From the IMG/VR virus record IMGVR_UViG_3300044910_000908, positions 1-64,000 of that record: DNA of 64,000 bases; one strand, written 5' to 3'. Both the position numbers and the translations under genes were made by a program. The DNA is from a virus. Positions 33,156 through 41,116 of this stretch are shown piece after piece. How positions within the stretch are numbered: the stretch's first letter is position 1; each line of letters starts with the position of its first letter. Under the pieces are notes generated by a model that did no database searches, was not told where the DNA came from, and saw only the letters and a program-made list of their open reading frames with translations.

Positions 33156-33551
33156 TTATAATAATTTTAAATGGCCTGTAATTTGATCAATTATCTCAGA
33201 TGGTGCTGGACCTATAGCAAAACAAGTATATGTAGGTTCATTAAATTCAGTTAATCCTAAATCTTGAATTAATGATTTGGGAACTAATGGATAATTATCT
33301 TCAGTAAATTTATACAATTCTAATAGTTCTTCTAATGAATCTACACCAACACATATCTTTTTATAATTTGTTTCCATCCAAATTCTAACTTCGTTTGGGC
33401 ATAATATTGTATAAACATTACTTTCAGAATTATCAAATTTTCCACAATTTAAAATTGCTTTTAAAGAAGCATGAGCTCCTTGAGCAATCATTTTACCTTT
33501 GCGCATATTTAAATCTTTACGCATTACAATCACTTGCTTAATAGAACTCAT
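33156..33551 (-). CDS. pth2: peptidyl-tRNA hydrolase, Pth2 type
   Basis: The 131-aa protein matches archaeal/eukaryotic-type Pth2 end to end: KQVIVMRKDLNMRKGKMIAQ with GAHASLKA, KKICVGVDSLEEL, PLVPKSLIQDLGLTEF and CFAIGPAPSEIIDQITGHLKLL. It releases peptides from peptidyl-tRNA dropped off ribosomes. Bacteria normally use unrelated Pth1. A second, more divergent Pth2-like protein is at 55328-55726. It is separated from MazG by the promoter at 33119-33147. Confidence 0.88.
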   Translation of the reverse strand: MSSIKQVIVMRKDLNMRKGKMIAQGAHASLKAILNCGKFDNSESNVYTILCPNEVRIWMETNYKKICVGVDSLEELLELYKFTEDNYPLVPKSLIQDLGLTEFNEPTYTCFAIGPAPSEIIDQITGHLKLL

Positions 33552-33572
33552 TAATCATATCTCCAAAAATTA

Positions 33573-33791
33573 TTATTTTTTATATTTATTTTTGAAAATA
33601 TCATTAAAAATAGAAGTAAAATCAGATTTGTTTGGAGATGCTGAGTGGTAAAAATCATCTTTTATTTGAACATCTTCATTATCACAAGAAGAACAAATAT
33701 ATTTTAATCCTTTAATTAAGGTGGCATCCCTAATTTCACCTACATACTTATCGCATACAGAACAATAAATTTTTCGTGGGGTTGCAGACAT
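33573..33791 (-). CDS. zinc ribbon protein, 72 aa
   Basis: Two CxxC knuckles, YCSVCDKYVG and ICSSCDNED, form a zinc ribbon at residues about 9-38, followed by a polar tail ending FKNKYKK. The stop and start overlap with the exported-protein gene at one base. Likely nucleic-acid or protein binding; unknown. Confidence 0.65.
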   Translation of the reverse strand: MSATPRKIYCSVCDKYVGEIRDATLIKGLKYICSSCDNEDVQIKDDFYHSASPNKSDFTSIFNDIFKNKYKK

Positions 33792-34138
33792 TATCTATAT
33801 CCTCTTGTTGTATAATGTTCACCATATTGAACTCTTGATGCTGCACCTTCAACAACAAAATGTCCATAACTTCCCATACATTGTTCATACAAATCTCTAA
33901 ACACATATTCAGAAGCATAACCTTGATAATTAGTTTTTACTTCAGATTGAATAAAAGCTTGTTTATAACATGATTCATAAGCTTTTCTCCAAGCTTGATA
34001 ATTTACTCCAGAAGAGGAATTATGAGGATTAGGATACCAACCTGTATTATTTCCATATCTCCATTCAGGACCATACATATTTTCAGCAAAAACATTATTA
34101 ACTGAAAATAATAAAATTGCTATTATTAGAGTTTTCAT
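33791..34138 (-). CDS. exported protein with signal peptide, 115 aa
   Basis: MKTLIIAILLFSVNNVFA is a good signal peptide cleaved after AxA-like VFA (residue 18). The mature part is Tyr/Gly-rich with three cysteines (ESCYKQ, YEQCMG). The lipoprotein at 34426-34935 has a similar Cys-containing end (YAECEQ, YDSCMR). These may act in the periplasm, for example in superinfection exclusion, but this is inference. Confidence 0.65.
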   Translation of the reverse strand: MKTLIIAILLFSVNNVFAENMYGPEWRYGNNTGWYPNPHNSSSGVNYQAWRKAYESCYKQAFIQSEVKTNYQGYASEYVFRDLYEQCMGSYGHFVVEGAASRVQYGEHYTTRGYR

Positions 34139-34156
34139 CTTCTTAATATCCTCAAA

Positions 34157-34333
34157 TTATTGAATTACTACTTGATTATCATGAACAAGAATTTGTGTTG
34201 GAAAACTTTCTACTAATTCGTATTGACCTAAATGATCATAACTAGAACAAATAGTAACCAATTCTAATTTATTTAAATCAACACCAGCCATTTGTAATTG
34301 TAGCAAAGTGTTTAACATATCTTGAGCGTTCAT
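34157..34333 (-). CDS. small hypothetical protein, 58 aa
   Basis: ATG at 34333 follows AAAAAGGAATATCAG and a strong promoter lies 38 bp upstream. The product starts MNAQDMLNTLLQLQMAG and ends with a beta-like segment. Unknown function. Confidence 0.55.
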   Translation of the reverse strand: MNAQDMLNTLLQLQMAGVDLNKLELVTICSSYDHLGQYELVESFPTQILVHDNQVVIQ

Positions 34334-34370
34334 CTGATATTCCTTTTTATCTTTTTCTGAATATGATATT

Positions 34371-34398
34371 ATTATATTCCAATTTTTAAAAAAGTAAA
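34371..34398 (-). promoter_or_regulatory. early-type sigma70 promoter
   Basis: TTTACT (34393-34398), 16-bp spacer, TATAAT (34371-34376) on the minus strand. Confidence 0.6.
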
Positions 34399-34425
34399 TA
34401 AGAAAATTAGAACTAGTTATCCTTT

Positions 34426-34935
34426 TTATCTAATAACATTAAATCCACGATTACGCATACAACTATCATATGAACGTTTATAAGCTTCGTCAGATTTATA
34501 CATTCCATATCCAGCGCCAGCAATACCTGCAGTACTTCCATACATTGCACCAGTTCCAGCATTGCCATTAATAGCACCTATTGCTGCACCTGCTGCAGCT
34601 CCCAAAGCACCACCAACAAGAGTATCCTGAATAATTTCACCTGTTTGATTTGCAGATTGCGACGCTAATTGCTCACATTCTGCATAAGCTCGTTGCATTT
34701 CATATGCACTATTTTGTTGTGGCTGAGGATAACCACCATATTGTTGTTGAGGATAACCTTGATTTTGATATCCATATTGCTGCTGAGGATATCCTTGTTG
34801 TGGGTATCTATATTGTTGAGTTGGATAACCTTGAGAATAAGAATCTACAGTGGGACGATAGCCTCGTTGTTGGGCACATCCAACTAAAGAAAGTGAAATA
34901 ATTGCAGTATTGATAATTAATTTTTTAGTGTTCAT
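34426..34935 (-). CDS. lipoprotein with glycine-zipper domain
   Basis: The signal ends in the lipobox SLVGC (Cys 20), so the mature protein is lipid-anchored. Residues 21-80 are a Gln/Tyr/Pro/Gly-rich low-complexity stretch with repeated QGYPQQQYG-like units. Residues about 105-150 are a glycine zipper (GGALGAAAGAAIGAINGNAG), as in bacterial 17-kDa surface antigen lipoproteins. It probably sits in the outer membrane of the infected host. Possible acquisition from a Gram-negative host is inference. Confidence 0.75.
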   Translation of the reverse strand: MNTKKLIINTAIISLSLVGCAQQRGYRPTVDSYSQGYPTQQYRYPQQGYPQQQYGYQNQGYPQQQYGGYPQPQQNSAYEMQRAYAECEQLASQSANQTGEIIQDTLVGGALGAAAGAAIGAINGNAGTGAMYGSTAGIAGAGYGMYKSDEAYKRSYDSCMRNRGFNVIR

Positions 34936-34977
34936 TTGAGCATTCCTCTAATATAACATGTCATCTATTATTTATTT

Positions 34978-35271
34978 TTAAATATCTAAAACATCGCTAA
35001 TATACATATCTTCGTAATTAGTAGTATTAACCATGTCAGATCCTAATTCTTTTATGAAGTTTAATCCAAATTCATAAAAATCTTCATCAAAATCTTGTGT
35101 TTTATAAAAGAATTCAATACATCTTTCAATTCTAGCTGTTTCAGCTTCAAATGATAATTTAGTTCTTTTATGTAATAATCTAAGACCAGCAATAACTTCT
35201 ACAGCTTTTTCTAATTGAACCATTGCTTTCTTAGTTTCAAACATCGGTTTTTCAACAAATTTTTTAGTCAT
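34978..35271 (-). CDS. hypothetical helical protein, 97 aa
   Basis: The start at ATG 35271 is chosen because the promoter at 35322-35349 would start transcription near 35315, leaving the longer frame (start 35316) with no leader. The protein is helical (KKAMVQLEKAVEVIAGL). Unknown. Confidence 0.55.
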   Translation of the reverse strand: MTKKFVEKPMFETKKAMVQLEKAVEVIAGLRLLHKRTKLSFEAETARIERCIEFFYKTQDFDEDFYEFGLNFIKELGSDMVNTTNYEDMYISDVLDI

Positions 35272-35321
35272 TGTTTTAATCTCATCAGTTATTAAAAAAT
35301 ATATTTCATCGAACAAGGTAT

Positions 35322-35349
35322 ACTATAAACCTTTTTCCAGAAAAGTAAA
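35322..35349 (-). promoter_or_regulatory. early-type sigma70 promoter
   Basis: TTTACT (35344-35349), 16-bp spacer, TATAGT (35322-35327) on the minus strand. Confidence 0.5.
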
Positions 35350-35357
35350 TCTATTTT

Positions 35358-35666
35358 TTAAACCGAGTTATCATTTTCTTCAGGAACAACAACAAATTTA
35401 ATTCTATTAGGAGCAATTGTTTCAAGAAATGTCATTGTTGGTGTATTACACAAATAAGATGATGAACATAAAATTTGAGGGTCACCACCTACTTCCAATA
35501 AACACTCACCTAAATTTATTAATAATTCATCAAAAGGTGATTGTTTTAATACACGTTTAGTATATTTCTCAATCTCAGTTCTAAAAACACTTTTATCAAT
35601 AAAACCAGTACTACTCAATACAGAATATAATTCTTCTTGCTCCTGTTGTAATATATCATCATTCAT
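35358..35666 (-). CDS. hypothetical protein, 102 aa
   Basis: Starts after AAGAGGAATCGC. Acidic N-terminus (MNDDILQQEQEELYSVL) and mixed alpha/beta body (LLINLGECLLEVGGDPQIL). No family recognised. Confidence 0.55.
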   Translation of the reverse strand: MNDDILQQEQEELYSVLSSTGFIDKSVFRTEIEKYTKRVLKQSPFDELLINLGECLLEVGGDPQILCSSSYLCNTPTMTFLETIAPNRIKFVVVPEENDNSV

Positions 35667-35681
35667 GCGATTCCTCTTCTT

Positions 35682-35789
35682 TTAAATAAATTCTGACAAC
35701 TTTGCTTTACGAAGTTCTTGTTTAAGGTTTTTAATTTTATTATAATTAAAAAACCAACGTTTTAATTTTTTATATAGATTTAATAACAT
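35682..35789 (-). CDS. very small basic protein, 35 aa
   Basis: ATG at 35789 follows TAGGAGATAAAGTC. The product, starting MLLNLYKKLKRWFFNY, is basic and amphipathic, and could bind membranes or nucleic acid. It ends just before the 102-aa gene. Reality rests on the ribosome binding site and spacing. Confidence 0.45.
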   Translation of the reverse strand: MLLNLYKKLKRWFFNYNKIKNLKQELRKAKLSEFI

Positions 35790-35793
35790 GACT

Positions 35794-36258
35794 TTATCTC
35801 CTATAAAATTCAACAACTGTAACATCTTCATTATTAAAAATCTTTTCAATCATTGGTTTAACAGTTCCATCCCAATCACCACCAGCTAATCCACATCCAA
35901 TTTGAGGAAATCCAAATCTTAATCCAGAAAATTCCCTTCTAACATTTGATAATGCTTTATGCATTGCATCATAATTAACAACAACTTCATTATATCTTAA
36001 AGCTGTTCTTTCTTGAATATAAGCATTAACAATAATCAATTTAGCATCAATAACAACATAAGTAAATTGGCCATTTAATTTTTCTTCAACTGACAATTTA
36101 GAATTCAAATCCATTAAATGGGCTTTTGGCCATTTAGTTTTGATTTGTTTTGCAATACCAGCACCCATTATTTTATTAGTATTGCAACCATGAACTAAAA
36201 CATCAATTTCTTCGTTTTCAGCTAAGGTAATTAAATTACCTGTTATATACTTAATCAT
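35794..36258 (-). CDS. macro domain protein (ADP-ribose binding/processing)
   Basis: The 154-aa protein is a single macro domain of the ALC1/Poa1p-like type: YITGNLITLAENEEIDVLVHG-type start (GNLI near 7, VLVHGCN near 20), MGAGIAKQIKTKWP (near 31), RFGFPQIGCGLAGGDW (near 113). These domains bind ADP-ribose and can hydrolyse ADP-ribose-1''-phosphate or remove ADP-ribose from proteins or DNA. With Sir2, NADAR and an ART-like protein in the same window, a role in reversing or sensing ADP-ribosylation is plausible. It starts within the upstream zinc-ribbon gene's stop. Confidence 0.88.
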   Translation of the reverse strand: MIKYITGNLITLAENEEIDVLVHGCNTNKIMGAGIAKQIKTKWPKAHLMDLNSKLSVEEKLNGQFTYVVIDAKLIIVNAYIQERTALRYNEVVVNYDAMHKALSNVRREFSGLRFGFPQIGCGLAGGDWDGTVKPMIEKIFNNEDVTVVEFYRR

Positions 36259-36485
36259 GTCGGCTTATACCATCCAGTTTGTTGTTCAATTTCAGTAAAT
36301 TCATAATTTTCATTCTTATCATATCTTCCTATTTCAAAAGCTCCACAATTAGTACATCTATATGGAGCTACTTGAATACAACAAGAACCATAACTTTCCC
36401 ATTCTGCAAAAGAACTTGCTTTACAGTATGGACAACTCTCAGAAGGGAGAGAATTCGTTTCATGTATTACTCTAAAGCCTTTCAT
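36255..36485 (-). CDS. zinc ribbon protein, 76 aa
   Basis: The start is ATG 36485 after GGGGGAATTTATT. The protein contains SCPYCKASSF and YRCTNCGAFEIG, a Cys4 zinc ribbon, with an extra CC between. It overlaps the macro-domain gene by 4 bp, suggesting co-expression. Unknown function. Confidence 0.65.
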   Translation of the reverse strand: MKGFRVIHETNSLPSESCPYCKASSFAEWESYGSCCIQVAPYRCTNCGAFEIGRYDKNENYEFTEIEQQTGWYKPT

Positions 36486-36554
36486 AATAAATTCCCCCAC
36501 TTCTGTTTTTACCTTGACTAAACTATATCACATTTTTAATTTAATTTAATTGAA

Positions 36555-37097
36555 CTACTTATCAAATTTGAAATCAATAAATCCTATTAAATGCATACCA
36601 CTACTAGAAGTGAAATCTAATTTACGGGTTTTAGAAGTAATACAATCACCATTTCTGTCTTGTTCTGCAGTTGTTGGAGCAGGAGAAGTGTTGCCTTCAA
36701 TAGTTAAAAATCCGGTTTTTTTAATTTCCTTAACGATACCACAATGTCCTGTTCCACCAGTTCCTTTTTGATATAGGAAAATTGAACCAACTGTTGGTTC
36801 TTTACTAACATATTTTCTGCAATTTTTATAACTAACCATAACAGAAGGTGTTAATAATTTTTTAATAATTGTATATGCTTCTTTATTTTCTTTATATGCT
36901 TCCATATAAACAGCTTTAGTAAAAGCTGCACAATAAGGCCATCCAGGAATCCAGCCTGTATTACCCATAATGTCTAATAATTCATCAGATAATTCATTAG
37001 GATTTTTTAATGATTTTGATGACCATTTAGCATTAGGAATTGTTTCATATAATCCAACATATTTAGAACCAATATTTAAAACATTTTTAATTGACAT
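36555..37097 (-). CDS. CHAP-domain peptidase/amidase, probable lysin
   Basis: The start is ATG 37097 behind TTGGAGATATTATAT. The 180-aa protein has the CHAP catalytic residues: Cys in GWPYCAAFTKAVY (near 55), His in GGTGHCGIVKEI (near 120) and Asn in TIEGNTSPAP (near 135). Such enzymes cleave peptidoglycan peptides. No signal peptide is seen. A CATAAATA box 32 bp upstream fits late expression as an endolysin, although a tail-associated role is possible. Confidence 0.78.
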   Translation of the reverse strand: MSIKNVLNIGSKYVGLYETIPNAKWSSKSLKNPNELSDELLDIMGNTGWIPGWPYCAAFTKAVYMEAYKENKEAYTIIKKLLTPSVMVSYKNCRKYVSKEPTVGSIFLYQKGTGGTGHCGIVKEIKKTGFLTIEGNTSPAPTTAEQDRNGDCITSKTRKLDFTSSSGMHLIGFIDFKFDK

Positions 37098-37128
37098 ATA
37101 TAATATCTCCAATAATAACAGAAATATA

Positions 37129-37136
37129 TATTTATG
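37129..37136 (-). promoter_or_regulatory. late-type promoter box CATAAATA
   Basis: The box lies on the minus strand 32 bp before the CHAP-lysin gene, as expected for a T4-type late promoter. Confidence 0.4.
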
Positions 37137-37139
37137 ATG

Positions 37140-37649
37140 TTAAAAAAAATCACCTATAAATTTACCTGAGATATGTTTAAATAAATCATTAGGACCAATA
37201 ACACAACATAATGGAATTTCTAATCCTGATTGAGTAAAATCTTTAGAAACTGGATGGCATAATGCATTTGTTTTCTGTAGAATTGGATAATAAGAATAAT
37301 AATCTTCTACAACATCTAGAACTTTTATTGTTGCTAATCTTGTTGTATTATCAACTGGATTCATTAAAAAAGCTGAATTTTCTACAATAGCACATTCATG
37401 AATTGGCAACCAATCTAATTGACTAGTATCATAGTCACTTACCATAATATGCCAAGTATATGGAATAAAAAATTCTAATCCATTAATTTCAATTTTAATT
37501 GCTGTTCCGTGATTTTCCTCTATAAATGTGATAGGAGATAAAGTAAAATCAAACATTGCAGCAGAAAATGTCCAAAACCATTTTGGTAAGATTGGGGAAT
37601 TATAACCATCAATAATATATGGTTTATGAAAATCTGGTAATATTAACAT
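37140..37649 (-). CDS. hypothetical protein, 169 aa
   Basis: Starts after CAGAGGATGTTAAAAAT. It is aromatic- and beta-rich, with IKIEINGLEFFIPYTWHIM near 50, weakly like the 126-aa protein at 7.2-7.6 kb. It has its own promoter. Unknown. Confidence 0.55.
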   Translation of the reverse strand: MLILPDFHKPYIIDGYNSPILPKWFWTFSAAMFDFTLSPITFIEENHGTAIKIEINGLEFFIPYTWHIMVSDYDTSQLDWLPIHECAIVENSAFLMNPVDNTTRLATIKVLDVVEDYYSYYPILQKTNALCHPVSKDFTQSGLEIPLCCVIGPNDLFKHISGKFIGDFF

Positions 37650-37677
37650 ATTTTTAACATCCTCTGAATAAAATTTT

Positions 37678-37706
37678 ATTATAATATAGTATTGTTAAAA
37701 AGTAAA
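37678..37706 (-). promoter_or_regulatory. early-type sigma70 promoter
   Basis: TTTACT (37701-37706), 17-bp spacer, TATAAT (37678-37683) on the minus strand, 29 bp before the 169-aa gene. Confidence 0.6.
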
Positions 37707-39101
37707 TTAAACTTTTAAACTATATTCACCAACAATTGGATATTCTGCTTCTTTATAATATTTCAATCTATCTTTAAAATGTTTTTTACTCCATTTTAAG
37801 GATGAATATACATCGGCAACATGAGCAATATCTTTATCATCAGATTGTCGTAAACTCCTACCTATTGATTGAATTGCGCGAACAAATGATTTTCCAGCAT
37901 CAATCATCATTAAGTTCATTACTCTGTCAATAGAAATACCAGTTGAAGCAATACCAAAGGTTGCAATAATAATTAATGAATGTTCTGTTTCAAACATATC
38001 ATAATGTTCTTTCCTATCATCAGTAGAAGTTCCTCCATGTAAAAATACAGCGCCTTCTATCATATTAGCTAATTTTTCTCCAAATTGAATAGAATTTACT
38101 AACACCAAAGTATTCCCATATTTTTCACATTGATTAATAATTAAATCAGCTAATACATCTAATCTATCATTATTTTTTGCAAGATATGATTTCTCTGCTG
38201 AATAATCAGGAAAATTTTCTTTGGCTTTTTCTTTTATTTCAAATGATTCTATTTCTACAGGAGTAAGATAACCATTATCCATAAGCCATCTTGCAGACAT
38301 TTGAGTAATAATATTTCCTATTGCTACCTTTAAAGATAAAACATCAGAGGGAGATTTAGGCATAGTTCCAGTAACACCATATTTAAATGGGATATTCTTT
38401 GCATGAGTTGTTAATAATTCTTTAGCCACATTAGCTTTTGCACCATGCGCCTCATCCCAAATGATTGCTTTAATATCTGTTATTTCTAAGACTTTCGGAT
38501 TGTTTTGTAAACTTTGCCATGTAGATACAATATTTGCATGGTAAATATCTTTTTCACTTCCACAATATTTCCCAACATCTAAACCACATTTTACATACCA
38601 TTCAAATGTTTGATTAACTAAATCATTTGAAGGAACTATAGTAATAACATTATGATTTAAATTATTAAATGCCTTAGATATTGCAGCAGTAACAAGCGTT
38701 TTTCCAAAACCGGTAGATAATATTGCAAATCCATTTTGCGCTTCTAATATTTGATTGGTAGCTAATACTTGATGTTCGCGTAATATAACACCATGTTCTG
38801 CAAATATATCTTTATTAATATTTTCAGGATATTCATAATATTTTCTTTTATCATCTAATTCAATAGTATATCCTTCTTTTTCTAATATAGGAATAATATC
38901 AAATAATAAGTTATAATAAGTTTTATTATTTAAATCATAAAATCTTATTTTGCCATCCCATCGACCTAACTTAAATTTGGGGTGAAATTTATAACCGTCA
39001 ACATAAGCCGAAAATTTGTTATTAAGTAATTGAGTAGTTTCTGTTGCTAAACCTTTTAAAGTACAGAATACCTCATCATGTATTGTTATTTTACATATCA
39101 T
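37707..39101 (-). CDS. uvsW: recombination helicase UvsW-like (SF2)
   Basis: The 464-aa protein has SF2 helicase motifs in order: AILSTGFGKTLVTAA (Walker A, near 127), IWDEAHGAKAN (DEAH, near 215), GVTGTMPKS (motif III), then VLVNSIQFGEKLANM, ATFGIASTGISIDRV (motif V) and RAIQSIGRSLRQSDDK (motif VI, near 417). The N-terminal 100 residues (KFKLGRWDGKIRFYD) match the T4 UvsW substrate-binding domain. UvsW remodels branched DNA during recombination-dependent replication. Length is close to T4 UvsW. Confidence 0.9.
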   Translation of the reverse strand: MICKITIHDEVFCTLKGLATETTQLLNNKFSAYVDGYKFHPKFKLGRWDGKIRFYDLNNKTYYNLLFDIIPILEKEGYTIELDDKRKYYEYPENINKDIFAEHGVILREHQVLATNQILEAQNGFAILSTGFGKTLVTAAISKAFNNLNHNVITIVPSNDLVNQTFEWYVKCGLDVGKYCGSEKDIYHANIVSTWQSLQNNPKVLEITDIKAIIWDEAHGAKANVAKELLTTHAKNIPFKYGVTGTMPKSPSDVLSLKVAIGNIITQMSARWLMDNGYLTPVEIESFEIKEKAKENFPDYSAEKSYLAKNNDRLDVLADLIINQCEKYGNTLVLVNSIQFGEKLANMIEGAVFLHGGTSTDDRKEHYDMFETEHSLIIIATFGIASTGISIDRVMNLMMIDAGKSFVRAIQSIGRSLRQSDDKDIAHVADVYSSLKWSKKHFKDRLKYYKEAEYPIVGEYSLKV

Positions 39102-39556
39102 TATAGAACATCCTCTTCTAAAGAGGCAATTCTTATTTTAGTAATATTATTCATTTGCCAGTGAGCAACATCTAATGCATCTAAAATTGCTTGAATTTTA
39201 TATTTAATATGCTCAACTTCTAATAAACATTCACTAATTGTAATCCATTCTGGTTCTTGTTGAATATACATTTGCAAATCTTTTTTATCTAATTGTCGTT
39301 TAGAATTTTCTGTATATTTTTTCCAAAAAAAGCTTTCAGTATTTTCTTTAATTAACTTTAAACTATCGGTATAGGTTTTTAATTCATACGAAGCTTGTTT
39401 GAATTTACGAACTAATAATGGAAGTGTTTTACAAATATATTCAAGTTTTTTACCTTCCATATTAAAAAAATCTTGATGTTCTTCTATTAATAATTCATAT
39501 TTTTCAATATATTTTTCAATATTGTCTAAGTTTTTTGTAATAGCTATAAATGACAT
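39101..39556 (-). CDS. coiled-coil protein upstream of UvsW, 151 aa
   Basis: A highly charged helical protein (DNIEKYIEKYELLIEEHQDF; ELKTYTDSLKLIKENTE) whose stop overlaps the UvsW start by one base, so it is translationally coupled. T4 encodes a small UvsW.1 next to uvsW, but I see no direct match. Function unknown. Confidence 0.6.
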   Translation of the reverse strand: MSFIAITKNLDNIEKYIEKYELLIEEHQDFFNMEGKKLEYICKTLPLLVRKFKQASYELKTYTDSLKLIKENTESFFWKKYTENSKRQLDKKDLQMYIQQEPEWITISECLLEVEHIKYKIQAILDALDVAHWQMNNITKIRIASLEEDVL

Positions 39557-39692
39557 ATATCCTCGTTAAGAACCATAAAAACACTAATAAAATTCCAAAT
39601 AAAAATTCATCACCGGTACTTGATAACAATTTAGGTAATATAATTATTGTTAAATAAAACAATATTGAAATTTTGCACAATTTAATAATCAT

Positions 39693-39721
39693 ATTATATC
39701 ACATTATCTCTTAAAAGTAAA
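39693..39721 (-). promoter_or_regulatory. early-type promoter for the uvsW unit
   Basis: TTTACT (39716-39721), 17-bp spacer ending TGA, TATAAT (39693-39698) on the minus strand. It abuts the terminator of the upstream gene and leaves a leader of about 130 nt, in which I see no convincing gene. Confidence 0.6.
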
Positions 39722-39756
39722 TAGGCTAGAAAATTATTTATGATTCTCTAGCCTAT
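39721..39756 (-). terminator. terminator after the 60-aa gene
   Basis: A 10-bp stem ATAGGCTAGA/TCTAGCCTAT lies 14 bp after the stop of the 60-aa gene and is followed on the minus strand by TTACTTTT. Confidence 0.65.
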
Positions 39757-39769
39757 TTCTTATTTCTGT

Positions 39770-39952
39770 TTACTCAACAACAACTTCATCAGAAGATGAT
39801 GAACTACCTTCTAAAGTTTCTAAAGTTTCTTTTACTAATCTAATTGCTTTAGATTTTGAAGTCACTACTTCTTCAACAATAGAACCAGTTTCATCAACAG
39901 CTGATACTACATAACCACCTTTTAATACATCAATACTAATTGAACCTTTCAT
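39770..39952 (-). CDS. small acidic protein downstream of uvsX, 60 aa
   Basis: Starts after AGAGAGGTAATAACAA and ends in a Ser/Asp/Glu-rich tail (GSSSSSDEVVVE). It is placed 34 bp after uvsX and before a terminator. T4-type phages often have tiny genes after uvsX. Function unknown. Confidence 0.6.
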   Translation of the reverse strand: MKGSISIDVLKGGYVVSAVDETGSIVEEVVTSKSKAIRLVKETLETLEGSSSSSDEVVVE

Positions 39953-39986
39953 TTGTTATTACCTCTCTTTTTATATTGTTAAAAAT

Positions 39987-41048
39987 TTATTCTTGTTCTT
40001 CATTTAATAATTCAGATAATTCTTCTTCTACTTGATTTACAACTTCTGTGTCCTGTTGTAATAACTTAGGATGACTGAATAATTTCTGAACCAATTCTTC
40101 ATTCAATTGCTTACGTTGGAATTTAATATCTCCAGTTGGCAATGAACATGAATACCATGCTCCGCCTTTAGTCACAATACCATCTACTTCTAATGACTCA
40201 AGTAATCCTGAATAAGGAGACATACCAGTGGAATAAGGAACTTCAATTTCAACTTTAGAACCTAATTTAGCAAAACGAGTTTTAAAAGCTTCTACTCGCA
40301 TACGAATACCAATAACTGCGCTATCTTCTCGTAATTTTAATCTTGTAATTAAACCAATAATTGAAGGGAAAAAACGTGTTGAATTAGTAATTGCCCATTC
40401 ACCATCCCCTTTTAACGGGTCAGCTGGATAAACATGGTCGGTTAAAATAAAAGTAATCGGTAATCTAGCTATTCGAGATAAAATCATACGTAACATTGCT
40501 TTAGATCTTTTTGCTCTCTGACCCATGTCGCCTTTTACAACGCCTTCTTTATCATAATTAGTTTCTTCTGTTTCAGTAGAAAGCATTGCTAAACTATCTA
40601 AAAGCATTACAATTTTTGGAGCATCATAATTAAATCTTCCATATTCTTTTTCATAAGTTGAAAAGAATTCAGAACATATAGAGTTGACATCTTCAATTGT
40701 TCCTACTTGTAAATATGTTAAATGTTCTTCATCTGTTTTTACTCCAAGTTTCCCAAGAAATTCCAAATCAATAGCATTTTCACTATCCATTACCACAATA
40801 TGTGCTCCAGCATCTTGAGCACTTTTAAGAATATTAGAAGAAAGAAATGATTTACCAGATCCACTTGGCCCAACAAAAGCAGTAATACGTCCTTCTGGAA
40901 TACCTCGGAAAAAAGAACCTGATAAATTACGATTCAAAGCATAGTTACCAGTAGAATACCAGAAATTAGGCGCGCTAATTCCAACATTTACACCTTCAAT
41001 TTTTTCTAAACCTTTTTTGAAATTTTTAAGAAATCCTAAACTTGCCAT
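39987..41048 (-). CDS. uvsX: RecA-like recombinase UvsX
   Basis: The 353-aa protein has the RecA core: Walker A AFVGPSGSGKSFLSS (near 57), IVVMDSENAID (near 88), Walker B KIVMLLDSLAMLST (near 145), and the DNA-binding-loop region DMGQRAKRSKAMLR (near 173) with a following TDHVYP. The C-terminus is acidic (EEELSELLNEEQE), as in RecA-family proteins. It performs strand exchange for recombination-dependent replication with gp32 and UvsW. Its gene lies downstream of gene 32, separated by a terminator. Confidence 0.93.
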   Translation of the reverse strand: MASLGFLKNFKKGLEKIEGVNVGISAPNFWYSTGNYALNRNLSGSFFRGIPEGRITAFVGPSGSGKSFLSSNILKSAQDAGAHIVVMDSENAIDLEFLGKLGVKTDEEHLTYLQVGTIEDVNSICSEFFSTYEKEYGRFNYDAPKIVMLLDSLAMLSTETEETNYDKEGVVKGDMGQRAKRSKAMLRMILSRIARLPITFILTDHVYPADPLKGDGEWAITNSTRFFPSIIGLITRLKLREDSAVIGIRMRVEAFKTRFAKLGSKVEIEVPYSTGMSPYSGLLESLEVDGIVTKGGAWYSCSLPTGDIKFQRKQLNEELVQKLFSHPKLLQQDTEVVNQVEEELSELLNEEQE

Positions 41049-41077
41049 ATATAGCCTCCATTTTTTGAATAAAAGAT

Positions 41078-41105
41078 ATCAGGATAGAATTAATTCTATC
41101 CTGAT
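41078..41105 (-). terminator. terminator after gene 32
   Basis: A perfect 28-nt palindrome (ATCAGGATAGAATT and its complement) lies 12 bp after the gp32-type stop, followed on the minus strand by ATCTTTTATTC. It would limit read-through into uvsX. Confidence 0.65.
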
Positions 41106-41116
41106 TTTGGGGAGAT

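Noticed and set aside
39515-39692. Small two-helix membrane ORF (MIIKLCKISILFYL...) upstream of the uvsW unit
   Set aside because: Its ATG overlaps the -10 box and lies upstream of the expected transcription start, it lacks a ribosome binding site, and it overlaps the next gene by over 35 bp.
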